Shown here in pieces: positions 42,838-52,186 of a DNA stretch of 64,000 nucleotides. Origin of the DNA: Uruburuella testudinis (lineage in GTDB: Bacteria > Pseudomonadota > Gammaproteobacteria > Burkholderiales > Neisseriaceae); the NCBI RefSeq assembly GCF_022870865.1, contig NZ_CP091508.1:1674001-1738000 (forward strand). The letters run 5' to 3'. Below the pieces are notes generated by a model. It was not told the origin of the DNA, made no database searches, and was given only the letters and a program-made list of their open reading frames with translations. The translations under genes and the position numbers were made by a program. The first letter of the stretch is position 1. Every line of letters begins with the position of its first letter.

Positions 42838-45800
42838 CTATACTTCCGCCATCGCCATCAGGCTGGCATTGCCGCCGGCTGCGGTGGTGTTTACGCTCAG
42901 GCTGATTTCTTCAAACAACGGGAGCACATCCACACCGGCTTGCGCATCAAACACTTTGACCAGCGCGCCGCCGGCTTCGGCCAGCTGCGCTTTGATTTCA
43001 AGCGGCAAGGGTTCGAGTGCGACAACATGGGCAAGCGGCTGCGGCGGTATGCTGCGGCTGACCGCCAGCCATTCGCCGGCGTGTTCCTGCCAGATGGCGA
43101 GCGGATGTTGCGACGATACCATGACACGGATGCCGGATGCCGCCAAGCGGATTAAGGCAGCAAAAGCGGTTTCCAAATCACCGCCATACAGCCACACGCT
43201 GTACGGTGCATGCCAGCTCAAGCTGTTGCGCTCGCCGGTGGGGCCGGGCAGCAGCGCTTCGGCCCGGCGCAGGGTATGCACGCGGCTCTCGCCCATCACG
43301 GCGCTCAGGCGCACTCTGGCGGCGTGGTCAAACCCCATTTGCTGCATCAGGCCGGCCATCATGTGCAGCGCCTGTTCGTCAGCTTCGCCGTTGCGGGTGA
43401 GCGCGGGCATCTGCCATGCGGCGGCGCGGCTGAGGCGTTGCAGATAAAAGGGGCCGCCCGCTTTGGGGCCGGTGCCGCTGAGACCGTGGCCGCCGAAAGG
43501 CTGCACCCCCACCACCGCGCCGACGATATTGCGGTTAACATACACATTACCCGCTTCAATACGGCGGCAGATATGCGCCACCGTGCCGTCGATACGGCTG
43601 TGGATGCCGTGGGTCAGCGCGAATTGCTTGGCGTTGATTTGGTCGATTAAAGCATCCAGCTCGCCGGCGCGGTAACGCACCACATGCAGCACCGGGCCGA
43701 ATACTTCGCGTTGCAGCTCGTTGAGGTTGTTTAATTCAAACAACACCGGTGCCACAAACGTGGCGTTTTCCGCGTCTTGCGGCAAGGCAATCTGATGAAA
43801 CGATTGGGCGGCGGCTTTCATTTTTTCGATATGCGCCAACAGGTTTTGCTGCGCTTCGGCATCGATAACGGGGCCGACGTCGGTGTTGAATTGCGCCGGA
43901 TTGCCCACCCGCAATTCGTTCATCGCGCCTTTAATCATCGCCAGCATATGTTCGGCCACGTCTTCCTGCACACACAGCACGCGTAAGGCGGAGCAGCGTT
44001 GGCCGGCGCTGTCGAAAGCGGAATTGAGCACATCGGCGCACACTTGCTCGGCCAAAGCGGTGCTGTCGACAATCATAGCGTTCATGCCGCCGGTTTCGGC
44101 AATCAGCACGGGATGGTCGTTGCGGCGGCTCAAATTGCGGTTAATCAGCCCGGCCACTTCGGTGGAGCCGGTGAAAATCACGCCGTTGATGCGGGTATCC
44201 TGCGTTAACGCCGCACCCACATCGCCGGCACCCGACAACAGTTGCAACACGTTTTTCGGCACACCGGCTTCATGCATCAGCTGCACGGCATAATGGGCAA
44301 TCAGCGTGGTTTGCTCGGCCGGTTTGGCCAGCACCACATTGCCGGCGGCCAATGCGGCCGCCACTTCGCCGGTGAAAATCGCCAACGGGAAATTCCACGG
44401 GCTGATGGCCGCCACCGTGCCTATCGGTGCACGGTCGGCGCAGGTGGTTTCGGCTTCATCGGCATAATAGCGGCAGAAATCCACGGCTTCGCGCACTTCG
44501 GCAATGGCATTTTGCAGTGTTTTGCCTGCTTCGCGCACAGCCAACATCATCAGTACGGGCATCGCTGCTTCAAATTTGTCGGCGATACGGCGCAAAATTT
44601 CGGCACGCTCAAAAGGCGTTACCGCCGCCCATGCGCCCTCCACCGTTTTAGCTGCCGATACGGCCTCAGGCACGGCATCGGCTTTGATAAAGGCGGCTGT
44701 GCCGACAATATCGCTGAAATCGGCGGGATTGCGCACCTCATGCGCGGCGGCGGCATCGGCTTCCACCGCTGTCAGCGGCGCGGCGGCATAGCTTTGCCGG
44801 GCGGCCTCATTCATCTCGGCTTGCAGCTGCTGCAAAACAAATTCATTGCTCAAATCCAAGCCTTGTGAATTCAGACGGCCTTTACCATACAAATGGCGCG
44901 GCAGCGGCAAAGCGGCATGCATTTTGCCGCCGGCGGCCTGCGCCGCTTCCAACGGGCATTTGATTAAATCGTCGATGCTCACATTTTCATCGACAATCTG
45001 GTTGACAAACGAGGAGTTGGCGCCGTTTTCCAACAGCCGGCGCACCAAATACGCCAGCAGCGTTTCATGTGTGCCCACCGGCGCATAGATGCGGCAGCGG
45101 CGGCCGAGGTTTTGCTCACCCACCACTTGGTCGTAAAGCGTTTCGCCCATGCCGTGCAGGCATTGGTGCTCGAAATCTTTGCCCAAACCCATTTGGTAAA
45201 TCGCTGCCAATGTATAGGCATTGTGGGTGGCAAATTGCGGAAACACCGCATCTTGCGCAGCCAAAAGTTTGCGCGCGCAGGCCAGATACGACACATCGGT
45301 GTGCACTTTGCGGGTGTAGACCGGATAGCCGTCAAGGCCGTCTACCTGCGCCCATTTGATTTCGCTGTCCCAATAGGCGCCTTTCACCAGGCGGATCATC
45401 AGCTTCTGATTGCTGCGGCGCGCCAGGTCGATTAAATAATCAATCACAAACGGGCAGCGCTTCTGATACGCCTGCACCACAAAACCGATGCCGTTGAAGC
45501 CGGCCAAATCGGGATCAGACACCAACGCTTCCATCAAATCGAGCGACAATTCAAGCCGGTTGGCTTCTTCGGCATCGATGTTCAAACCGATATCGTATTG
45601 TTTTGCCAGCAAAAACAATGCTTTCAGGCGCGGCAGCAGCTCGCTCATCACACGCTCGTGCTGGGCGCGGAAGTAGCGTGGGTGGATGGCCGACAGTTTG
45701 ACCGAAATGCCGTTACCCTCATACACGCCCGCACCGGCGGCATCTTTGCCGATGGCATGAATGGCATTGACATAATCTTGATAATAGCGCTCGGCATCGG

Positions 45801-46437
45801 CTTCAGTCATGGCCGCTTCGCCCAGCATGTCGAACGAAAAGCGGTAGCCCATTTTTTCACGCTCTTTGCCGTTTTTCAGCGCTTCTTCAATGGTCTGGCC
45901 GGTCACAAACTGCTTGCCCAACAAGCGCATGGCGTAATCCACACCTTTGCGAATCAGCGGCTCGCCGCCCTTGCTGACCACGCGGGTCAGCGCCGAGCCC
46001 AGATTTTGCTGCTTGCTGCCAGGCGAAGTGAGTTTGCCGGTAATCAGCAGCCCCCAAGCGGCGGCATTCACAAATAAAGACGGGCTGTTGTTCAGATGGC
46101 TTTTCCAATCGCCGCCGGATAATTTATCTTGAATCAGCTTGTTGCGCGTTGCCACATCGGGAATGCGCAGCAGCGCTTCGGCCAAACACATCAGCGCCAC
46201 ACCCTCTTCGCTGGATAGGGAAAACTCATGCATCAGCGCATCCACACCGCTGGCCTTGCTGCGGCTCGCGCGCACTTGGGTAACCAGGCGGCGGGCGAGT
46301 TTGCCGGCTTCGGCCTTCTCGGCCGCGCTCATCTCGGCCTGCAGCAGCATATCGGCCACCGCTTCCGCTTCATCACGGCGGTAGGCGGCGGTAATGGCAT
46401 TGCGCCATTCGGTTTGGGAATGGGAAAAGTCAAACAT
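42838..46437 (-). CDS. putA: Bifunctional proline dehydrogenase / P5C dehydrogenase
   Basis: 1199 residues. It oxidises proline to glutamate in two steps at the membrane. The FAD-dependent proline dehydrogenase barrel (about 190-470) includes YRFSFDMLGEAAMTEADA and the LVKGAYWDSEIK motif. The aldehyde dehydrogenase domain (about 570-1000) has the catalytic Cys in DSAGQRCSALRVL and ISPWNFPLAIFTGEVAAALAAGN. There is no N-terminal ribbon-helix-helix, so it is not a self-repressor like E. coli PutA. A MITE lies 32 bp upstream of the start. Confidence 0.96.
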   Translation of the reverse strand: MFDFSHSQTEWRNAITAAYRRDEAEAVADMLLQAEMSAAEKAEAGKLARRLVTQVRASRSKASGVDALMHEFSLSSEEGVALMCLAEALLRIPDVATRNKLIQDKLSGGDWKSHLNNSPSLFVNAAAWGLLITGKLTSPGSKQQNLGSALTRVVSKGGEPLIRKGVDYAMRLLGKQFVTGQTIEEALKNGKEREKMGYRFSFDMLGEAAMTEADAERYYQDYVNAIHAIGKDAAGAGVYEGNGISVKLSAIHPRYFRAQHERVMSELLPRLKALFLLAKQYDIGLNIDAEEANRLELSLDLMEALVSDPDLAGFNGIGFVVQAYQKRCPFVIDYLIDLARRSNQKLMIRLVKGAYWDSEIKWAQVDGLDGYPVYTRKVHTDVSYLACARKLLAAQDAVFPQFATHNAYTLAAIYQMGLGKDFEHQCLHGMGETLYDQVVGEQNLGRRCRIYAPVGTHETLLAYLVRRLLENGANSSFVNQIVDENVSIDDLIKCPLEAAQAAGGKMHAALPLPRHLYGKGRLNSQGLDLSNEFVLQQLQAEMNEAARQSYAAAPLTAVEADAAAAHEVRNPADFSDIVGTAAFIKADAVPEAVSAAKTVEGAWAAVTPFERAEILRRIADKFEAAMPVLMMLAVREAGKTLQNAIAEVREAVDFCRYYADEAETTCADRAPIGTVAAISPWNFPLAIFTGEVAAALAAGNVVLAKPAEQTTLIAHYAVQLMHEAGVPKNVLQLLSGAGDVGAALTQDTRINGVIFTGSTEVAGLINRNLSRRNDHPVLIAETGGMNAMIVDSTALAEQVCADVLNSAFDSAGQRCSALRVLCVQEDVAEHMLAMIKGAMNELRVGNPAQFNTDVGPVIDAEAQQNLLAHIEKMKAAAQSFHQIALPQDAENATFVAPVLFELNNLNELQREVFGPVLHVVRYRAGELDALIDQINAKQFALTHGIHSRIDGTVAHICRRIEAGNVYVNRNIVGAVVGVQPFGGHGLSGTGPKAGGPFYLQRLSRAAAWQMPALTRNGEADEQALHMMAGLMQQMGFDHAARVRLSAVMGESRVHTLRRAEALLPGPTGERNSLSWHAPYSVWLYGGDLETAFAALIRLAASGIRVMVSSQHPLAIWQEHAGEWLAVSRSIPPQPLAHVVALEPLPLEIKAQLAEAGGALVKVFDAQAGVDVLPLFEEISLSVNTTAAGGNASLMAMAEV

Positions 46438-46468
46438 ATTATCCTCTGCAATATTGATGAAGAGCCGC

Positions 46469-46626
46469 TTGGGTGTCCTGACGTCGTTTATGAGGTTTTT
46501 GGCGCCTGAAAATGCAGATACCGGGTAAAAAACGCAGCAAGGTTCAATATCTTGCGAGGCTTTTTAACGCAGCAGATGCGTTTTCAGGGGCAAAATACCC
46601 TTAAATCGAATGGTCAGGATAGCCTA
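46469..46626. mobile_element. Family A MITE in the putA upstream region
   Basis: TTGGGTGTCCTGA and TCAGGATAGCCTA bound 158 bp. It shares the GGCGCCTGAAAATGC variant with the inverted copy at 46936-47095. Confidence 0.8.
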
Positions 46627-46935
46627 GAGGGCAACCGCTGTTCACGAGCAGATTTCCGCGCCCGAAAATGCAGATGCCAAGCAACTCCGACAGTTTTTAT
46701 TGAATGCCGCCATATGTGTTTCAAACAGGCTTTTGCAGCACAACACTTTTGATGCCGTCTGAAAACAACATATATCGGCTTATATATTACACTTATTAAC
46801 ACAATAATAACATTATTACGTGTATCAGAATGGCGTATCAGCGCTTTGCAAACATTCAAAAAAGCAAACCGATAAGGCAATCAAGCATTCGGGCTGGGGT
46901 TTCAAACAGACATCAGGCCGTCTGAAAGCTCGGTT
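46627..46935. other. putA upstream segment between two inverted MITEs
   Basis: 309 bp without a gene. It has one AT-type DUS (ATGCCGTCTGAA, about 46754-46765), then an AT-rich stretch with TAATAAC/GTTATTA-type inverted sequence near 46800-46830 that may hold the original putA promoter, and an AG-DUS at its end (about 46915). A 30-bp remnant of a MITE arm (CAGATTTCCGCGCCCGAAAA) is seen near 46645. Confidence 0.45.
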
Positions 46936-47095
46936 TAGAGTTGTCCTGACCATTCGATTTAAGGGTATTTTGCCCCTGAAAACGCATCTGCTGCGTTAAA
47001 AAAACCTTGCAAGATATTGAACCTTGCTGCGTTTTTTACCCGGCATCTGCATTTTCAGGCGCCAAAAACCTCATAAACGACGTCAGGACACCCTA
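46936..47095. mobile_element. Family A MITE ending on the reductase stop codon
   Basis: TAGAGTTGTCCTGA at the left and TCAGGACACCCTA (47083-47095) at the right. It is the near-exact reverse complement of the 46469-46626 copy. Its terminal CTA is the complement of the TAG stop of the neighbouring minus-strand gene. Confidence 0.82.
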
Positions 47096-48022
47096 GCCCT
47101 GATAAACCAACACCGCAGCCGCCAAATCTTCCGAAGCGGCGCCCACAGCCTTATAAACCGTGATTTCATCGGCCGCCGTCCGCCCCGGGTGCCGGCCTTG
47201 GCACAAACCTTCCAAATCAGACAACACCTGCTCGCGGGCAAACTCCCCCGCTGCCATCGGCGACAATAAATCTCCGGCTTTATCCAGTGCCTCATCGGTA
47301 TCGACAAACACCGATGTGCCGGCAAACATCGCATCATCCGATTCGCGCATATCCGGTTTGAAACTGCCGATTAAGTCGATATGCGTGCCTTTTTGCACCC
47401 ATTCGCGCAACACCAGCGGCGCGGTGGAGAGCGTGGCGCAGCTCACGATATCGCTGTCGCGCACCGCCGCTTCCAAATCTGTTACCGCCTCGGCATCAAA
47501 GCCCTGCTGTTTCAAATCACCGGCCAGACGGTGTGCTTTATCCGCATCGATATTCCAAATACGCACTTTGCCGATATTCCGAACCGCCGCATAAGCAGGG
47601 GCGATTTCGCGCGCCACATTGCCCGCCCCCACAATCAGCAGATTGCGGGCATCTTCACGCGCCAAATATTTGGCGGCAAGCGCTGAAGCGGCGGCGGTGC
47701 GGCGACAGGTAATCTGATTGCCGTCCATCACCGCCACCGGCACACCGTTTTGCGCATCAAACAAGGTATAAGTTGAATGCAGCCCGGGCAGGCCGTGTCT
47801 TTTGCCGTTATCGGGATAAATGGTGACATGCTTGATGCCCATAAATTTATTTTTCTGCCAGGCCGGCATAATCAGCAGCGTTGCGGCCGCATCATCGCCG
47901 TCAACGGCATGAATATGGCGGCGCGGCACCACGCAGCCTGCAATAAAAATCTGCCGTATCGATTCAATTAAAGCCGGATAAGGCAGGCGCTCGCCGGTGG
48001 CCTGGTAATCAAAAATTTTCAT
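47093..48022 (-). CDS. Ornithine cyclodeaminase-family protein, likely delta1-pyrroline-2-carboxylate reductase
   Basis: 309 residues of the OCD/mu-crystallin family. The N-terminal substrate domain has GIKHVTIYPDNGKRHGLPGLHSTYTLFD and the Rossmann domain has LLIVGAGNVAREIAPAYAA. The segment DIVSCATLSTAPLVL...THIDLIGSFKPDMRESDD resembles the imine-reductase subgroup that makes L-proline from pyrroline-2-carboxylate, rather than true ornithine cyclodeaminase. The close putA would degrade the proline formed. Its stop TAG is contributed by a MITE end. Confidence 0.83.
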   Translation of the reverse strand: MKIFDYQATGERLPYPALIESIRQIFIAGCVVPRRHIHAVDGDDAAATLLIMPAWQKNKFMGIKHVTIYPDNGKRHGLPGLHSTYTLFDAQNGVPVAVMDGNQITCRRTAAASALAAKYLAREDARNLLIVGAGNVAREIAPAYAAVRNIGKVRIWNIDADKAHRLAGDLKQQGFDAEAVTDLEAAVRDSDIVSCATLSTAPLVLREWVQKGTHIDLIGSFKPDMRESDDAMFAGTSVFVDTDEALDKAGDLLSPMAAGEFAREQVLSDLEGLCQGRHPGRTAADEITVYKAVGAASEDLAAAVLVYQG

Positions 48023-48060
48023 CGTTTGCTCCTCTGTCGAAATCTGGTCTCCAAACCTGA

Positions 48061-48066
48061 ATTATA
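48061..48066 (-). promoter_or_regulatory. Candidate -10 box of the reductase gene
   Basis: TATAAT on the minus strand. The -35 position falls in the palindrome at 48080-48097 and lacks a good TTGACA match, which suits a regulated promoter. Confidence 0.45.
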
Positions 48067-48079
48067 CTATATGAAATAG

Positions 48080-48097
48080 ATTTTCCTATACGAAAAT
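48080..48097. promoter_or_regulatory. Palindromic operator ATTTTC-N6-GAAAAT
   Basis: ATTTTCCTATACGAAAAT lies between the reductase gene and the divergent XRE-cupin regulator. The same palindrome with the same spacing occurs upstream of the MHS transporter (50354-50371). It is likely the binding site of the XRE protein; this is inferred from position. Confidence 0.55.
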
Positions 48098-48180
48098 TCA
48101 TAATTAAATCTGCTTGTGATAAAATCAACCGCCCAAACACACCGCCTCCGCCCTGCTGCCGCACAGCGCGGCGCAAAACC

Positions 48181-48804
48181 ATGATGAATACAAACCATAG
48201 CGGCCCTGCCGCCGAAAACAACAGCCTTTTTTTAGCCGCCCAAGTGCATTATCTGCGCAAAAAAGCAGATTTGACCTTGCAGCAATTAAGCCAAAAAAGC
48301 GGCATTTCCGTTTCGACCCTGTCTAAAATCGAAAAAGGGCAGTTATCGCCCACCTACGAAAAAATCGTGGCGCTTGCCCGCGGCTTAAACGTGCCCATCG
48401 CTGCCCTTTTCCATGAAGAAAGCAACAACACCCCCAACGGCCGCCTGGCCGTTACCCGCGCCGGCACCGCCAGAATACACAGCACCCGGCAATACGATTA
48501 TCAGGCACTGTGCGCCGATTTGAGCAACAAGCGTTTTGTGCCGCTGCTGACCACCATCAAAGCCCGCAGTATCCGCGAATTCCCCGCACTGCTGCAACAC
48601 GAAGGCGAAGAGTTTATTTATGTTTTGGAAGGCCGGGTTACCGTACACACCGATTTCTACCAGCCCATCATCCTTGAAAGCGGCGATGCCTGCTATTTCG
48701 ACAGCACCATGGGGCATGCCTGCGTGGCCGGGGAAAACGATGCCCGGGTGTTGTGGGTGTCGTCTCACTTGGCGCAAAACCCGCCCGCCGCCGACGGCAA
48801 TTAA
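48181..48804 (+). CDS. XRE-family regulator with C-terminal cupin domain
   Basis: 207 residues. The helix-turn-helix (RKKADLTLQQLSQKSGISVSTLSKIEKGQLSPTYEKIVALARGLNV) is followed by a cupin (EFPALLQHEGEEFIYVLEGRVTVHTDFYQPIILESGDACYFDSTMGHACV) that would bind a small ligand. PuuR-like regulators of amine and amino-acid catabolism have this layout. It is divergent from the reductase gene and converges on the MHS transporter. Both neighbours carry the same palindrome in their promoters. Confidence 0.88.
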   Translation: MMNTNHSGPAAENNSLFLAAQVHYLRKKADLTLQQLSQKSGISVSTLSKIEKGQLSPTYEKIVALARGLNVPIAALFHEESNNTPNGRLAVTRAGTARIHSTRQYDYQALCADLSNKRFVPLLTTIKARSIREFPALLQHEGEEFIYVLEGRVTVHTDFYQPIILESGDACYFDSTMGHACVAGENDARVLWVSSHLAQNPPAADGN

Positions 48805-48872
48805 ACAACGGTATTTTTTAAACCGATTCAATGGCTTGGCAAATCACGGTAATAATTAAGCAACCGGATCTA

Positions 48873-48924
48873 TCCATCAAACAGAGGCCGTCTGAAACAT
48901 TTCAGACGGCCTCTGTTTGATGGA
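48873..48924. terminator. 24-bp perfect DUS hairpin between convergent genes
   Basis: TCCATCAAACAGAGGCCGTC continues into the DUS and pairs fully with the other arm around ACAT. It is a strong bidirectional terminator for the XRE gene and the MHS transporter. Confidence 0.9.
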
Positions 48925-49017
48925 AAACCCATCGACAACACATTCAATATCTTAACGAAAAACTCCCGCCATCCGCTGTTTTGAAACGTATGCCGGGAAT
49001 ATTGCCGCAGCAGCGGT

Positions 49018-50298
49018 TTATTCGTCCAACTGCAAGCCCGAGCGCTCGCGCACCGCAGCAATGGCCGCCAGCGACACCAGCCCGGTAAAGATGATATAGC
49101 AGGCAATCGGCACATAAGAATGATCAAAACGGGTCAGCAGAAACGTGGCCACCAAAGGCGCTGTGCCGCCGGCAATGGCCGCACCGATCTGATAGCCCAA
49201 CGTGATGCCGGTGTAGCGCACATTGCTTTTGAAAATCTCAGAAAACATTGTGCCCAACACCGCTGTGGTCGGCGCCCAAATCACACCCAAGCCGATAACC
49301 GTGGCCAAAATCAGCATGCCGAACGAGCGGGTTTGCAGCAACCAGAAATAAGGAAACGCATAAGCCATCATCATCAGCACCCCGCCGATATACACGGTTT
49401 TGCGGCCGATTTTATCGGAAAGCGCACCCATCACCGGAATCAACACCGTGGTCACAATCGTCGCCACCGTTACCGCATTCAGCGCCTGTGTGCGGCTGAA
49501 ATCCAGCTCTTTGGTGGCGTAATACACGATAAAAGTCGACATAATATAAAACGGCGCGGTTTCTACAAATTTCGCCCCCACCGCAATCAATACCTCGCGC
49601 TTGTGGTGTTTGAATGTTTCAAACAAAGGCACCGCCACCACATTGCCGCTTTGCTGGTTTTTCTTAAACGACGGCGTTTCATCAATGCCTTTACGTATCC
49701 ACAAACCGATAAACACCAAAACCGCGCTCAACACAAACGGCACCCGCCAGCCCCACGATAAAAACACATCATCCGGCAACATGCTCATCACCGTCAGCGC
49801 CAAGGTGGCCAACAGCATGCCGATGGTCACGCCCATTTGCGGCACGCTGCCGAAAAAGCCGCGCCGCTCTTTCGGCGCATATTCCACCGCCAACAGCATC
49901 GCACCGCCCCATTCGCCGCCGATGCCCAGACCTTGCACCAGCCGCAGCGCCACCATCAGAATCGGCGCAGCAATGCCGATGGCCTGATACGTGGGCAACA
50001 GGCCCATCAATACTGTGGCACCGCCCATCAGGCTTAAGGTGAGCACCAACGTTTTCTTGCGGCCGATTTTATCGCCGATATGGCTGAAAATAATGCCGCC
50101 GAAAGGCCGTATGAAAAAAGACAGGGCAAAAGAAGCGAATGCCAGCATGGTGCCCACAGCCGGATCTTCGGCAGGAAAAAACAATTGATTAAACACCAAT
50201 GCCGCCACCGTGCCGTAAAGAAAATAATCAAACCACTCGATCGAGCTGCCGATCAGGCTGGCCAGCAACACCCGCTTCGATACTTTATTTGTATTCAT
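49018..50298 (-). CDS. MHS-family metabolite:proton symporter
   Basis: 426 residues, 12 helices. SLIGSSIEWFDYFLYGTVAALVF at the start and GDKIGRKKTLVLTLSLMGGATVLMGLLPTY are typical of the metabolite:H+ symporter branch (ProP, ShiA, YhjE, KgtP). RLVQGLGIGGEWGGAMLLAVEYAP follows. The substrate is not certain; with putA and the imino-acid reductase nearby a proline- or hydroxyproline-like compound is plausible. The promoter has the XRE-type palindrome. Confidence 0.85.
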   Translation of the reverse strand: MNTNKVSKRVLLASLIGSSIEWFDYFLYGTVAALVFNQLFFPAEDPAVGTMLAFASFALSFFIRPFGGIIFSHIGDKIGRKKTLVLTLSLMGGATVLMGLLPTYQAIGIAAPILMVALRLVQGLGIGGEWGGAMLLAVEYAPKERRGFFGSVPQMGVTIGMLLATLALTVMSMLPDDVFLSWGWRVPFVLSAVLVFIGLWIRKGIDETPSFKKNQQSGNVVAVPLFETFKHHKREVLIAVGAKFVETAPFYIMSTFIVYYATKELDFSRTQALNAVTVATIVTTVLIPVMGALSDKIGRKTVYIGGVLMMMAYAFPYFWLLQTRSFGMLILATVIGLGVIWAPTTAVLGTMFSEIFKSNVRYTGITLGYQIGAAIAGGTAPLVATFLLTRFDHSYVPIACYIIFTGLVSLAAIAAVRERSGLQLDE

Positions 50299-50353
50299 TC
50301 TGCTTCCTCTATTGATTTTATTTAAAATGTGTAATTATTGTATAAGAGATTTA

Positions 50354-50371
50354 ATTTTCTTAAAAGAAAAT
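50354..50371. promoter_or_regulatory. Palindromic operator ATTTTC-N6-GAAAAT upstream of the MHS gene
   Basis: ATTTTCTTAAAAGAAAAT lies 56 bp before the transporter start, the same half-sites and spacing as at 48080-48097. Confidence 0.55.
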
Positions 50372-50573
50372 TATGAAGAATAAACTATAAATTCATGACT
50401 GATGCCGGATTATAGGCAACAAAAATTAAGTTATCCGGCAATGTTCGCTCGGTGTGGCAGCACCCTGTTCCTTTCCCGTTGCAACGGAAAATTAGGGCGG
50501 GGGCAACGCCGCGAAGCACTATAGTGATGCATCATCTTGGTTTGCTCTTTGTGATGCATTTATTTGTGTTTTA

Positions 50574-50640
50574 TACCCATTCATAAAAATAACCCAACCG
50601 CGTTGGCCTGTTTTGCCCGCTTAACTTTTGCGAATGGATA
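50574..50640. repeat. Family B element (67 bp)
   Basis: TACCCATTCATAAAAATAAC and TTAACTTTTGCGAATGGATA enclose CCAACCGCGTTGG, itself palindromic. It is a compact copy. Confidence 0.6.
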
Positions 50641-50779
50641 TGATGACCCTATTCGCTTTTAACGATGATTAAAACGGTTTTTCAGACGGCCGCAACAATA
50701 CCGCGTACAATAAACCCAGCCTATGGCTGCCGCCGGCAGCGTTCAGACGGCCTTTTTATCCTTCGCCCTGCATAAACAC

Positions 50780-52186
50780 ATGAATACACAAGCCCCTGCC
50801 TCCCCGCCCTCACGCTGGTTGCCGCTGCTGTTGGCCGTTGCCATTTTCATGCAGATGCTCGACACCACCATTTTAAATACCGCCCTGCCGAAAATGGCGG
50901 CCGATCTCAACGAGTCGCCGCTCAATATGCAATCGGCGGTGATTGCCTATGCGCTCACACTGGCGCTGCTGATTCCCCTGAGCGGCTATCTGGTCGACCG
51001 CTTCGGCACCAAAAAAGTATTTATCGCCTCGATGGCGCTGTTTATGCTCGGTTCGGCCATGTGCGCCGCAGCGCCGAATCTGCCGATGCTGATTGTGGCG
51101 CGGGTGGTGCAAGGCATCGGCGGCTCGATGCTGGTGCCGGTGCCGCGGCTGACACTCTTGCGGGTATACGATAAATCACAACTGCTCAACGCCATCAACT
51201 ATGCCGTCATGCCCGCCCTGCTCGGCCCGATACTGGGGCCGCTGGTAGGCGGTTATTTGGTCGACTATGCCAGCTGGCACTGGATCTTTCTGCTCAATCT
51301 GCCCATCGGTGCGCTCGGCATGTTTATGGCGCTGAAAATCATGCCCGATGTCAAAGGCGAAAAAAACCAGCTTGATTTAGTCGGCTTTGTGCTGTTTGCC
51401 GCAGGCGCCACCGCCCTGAGCCTGTCGGTAGAAATGGTCACCCATCCGGGCGCCGCTATATTTTCATTGCTGCTGGCGGCCGGCAGCGGTGCGGCGGCAT
51501 GGCTGTATTGGAAACACGCCGACCGCGATGATGCGCCCTTATATGCGCGCAATCTTTTTCAAGTGCGCACCTACCGGCTGGGCTTGGCCGGCAATTTGTT
51601 CAGCCGCCTGGGCATGAGCTCGGTACCCTTCCTGCTGCCGCTGCTGTTTCAGGTGGCCTTTGGTTTCAGCGCCAGCCTGTCGGGCTGGCTGATTGCGCCG
51701 ATTGCACTGGCTTCGCTGCTGACCAAGCCCGTGATTAAGCCCATCATCGCCCATTTCGGCTACCGCCGCGTGTTGGTTGCCAACACCCGCATACTGGGCA
51801 TCTTGATTATGTGTTTGGCTATTCCTTCTGCCGATACGCCCTTATGGCTGTGGATGATTCTGCTGCTCTTTATCGGCACCAGCAATTCATTGCAGTTTTC
51901 CGCCATGAACACGCTGACCATTGCCGATTTGCGCCCTTACCAAACCGGCAGCGGCAACAGCCTGATGGCCGTCAACCAGCAGCTGGCCATCAGCTTCGGC
52001 ATTGCCCTGGGCGCGCTGATTCTGAATTTTTTAAGCAAAAGCAGCATCGGCACCGCCAATCTGCACAGCGCCTTTCGCTACACGTTTATCTATATCGGCG
52101 CGGTCACCTTTATTTCCGGCTGGATTTTTACCGGACTGCACGGCAGTGACGGTGAAAATCTGGTGAAAAAACCACCGAAAACCTGA
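50780..52186 (+). CDS. DHA2-family (MdtD-like) MFS efflux transporter
   Basis: 468 residues from ATG 50780. Many membrane helices; the family mark FMQMLDTTILNTALPKMAADL is at the start, motif A is GYLVDRFGTKKVF, and ARVVQGIGGSMLVPVPRLTLLR follows. E. coli MdtD is close in form and may export citrate or iron-citrate; the substrate here is unknown. The longer frame back to 50723 runs through a DUS and has no ribosome site. ppk2 follows by about 40 bp. Confidence 0.86.
   Translation: MNTQAPASPPSRWLPLLLAVAIFMQMLDTTILNTALPKMAADLNESPLNMQSAVIAYALTLALLIPLSGYLVDRFGTKKVFIASMALFMLGSAMCAAAPNLPMLIVARVVQGIGGSMLVPVPRLTLLRVYDKSQLLNAINYAVMPALLGPILGPLVGGYLVDYASWHWIFLLNLPIGALGMFMALKIMPDVKGEKNQLDLVGFVLFAAGATALSLSVEMVTHPGAAIFSLLLAAGSGAAAWLYWKHADRDDAPLYARNLFQVRTYRLGLAGNLFSRLGMSSVPFLLPLLFQVAFGFSASLSGWLIAPIALASLLTKPVIKPIIAHFGYRRVLVANTRILGILIMCLAIPSADTPLWLWMILLLFIGTSNSLQFSAMNTLTIADLRPYQTGSGNSLMAVNQQLAISFGIALGALILNFLSKSSIGTANLHSAFRYTFIYIGAVTFISGWIFTGLHGSDGENLVKKPPKT

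Larger units (their letters stand above)
50299..50779. other. Divergent promoter region of the MHS and DHA2 transporter genes
   Basis: Besides the operator (50354-50371) and a family B repeat (50574-50640), it holds two direct copies of GTGATGCAT (50524-50532 and 50551-50559, spacing 27 bp) and two single DUS near 50682 and 50742. No gene is seen. Confidence 0.4.

Noticed and set aside
47093-48022. True ornithine cyclodeaminase
   Set aside because: The segment after the Rossmann domain resembles the pyrroline-2-carboxylate reductase subgroup more closely. The call is kept open in the annotation.
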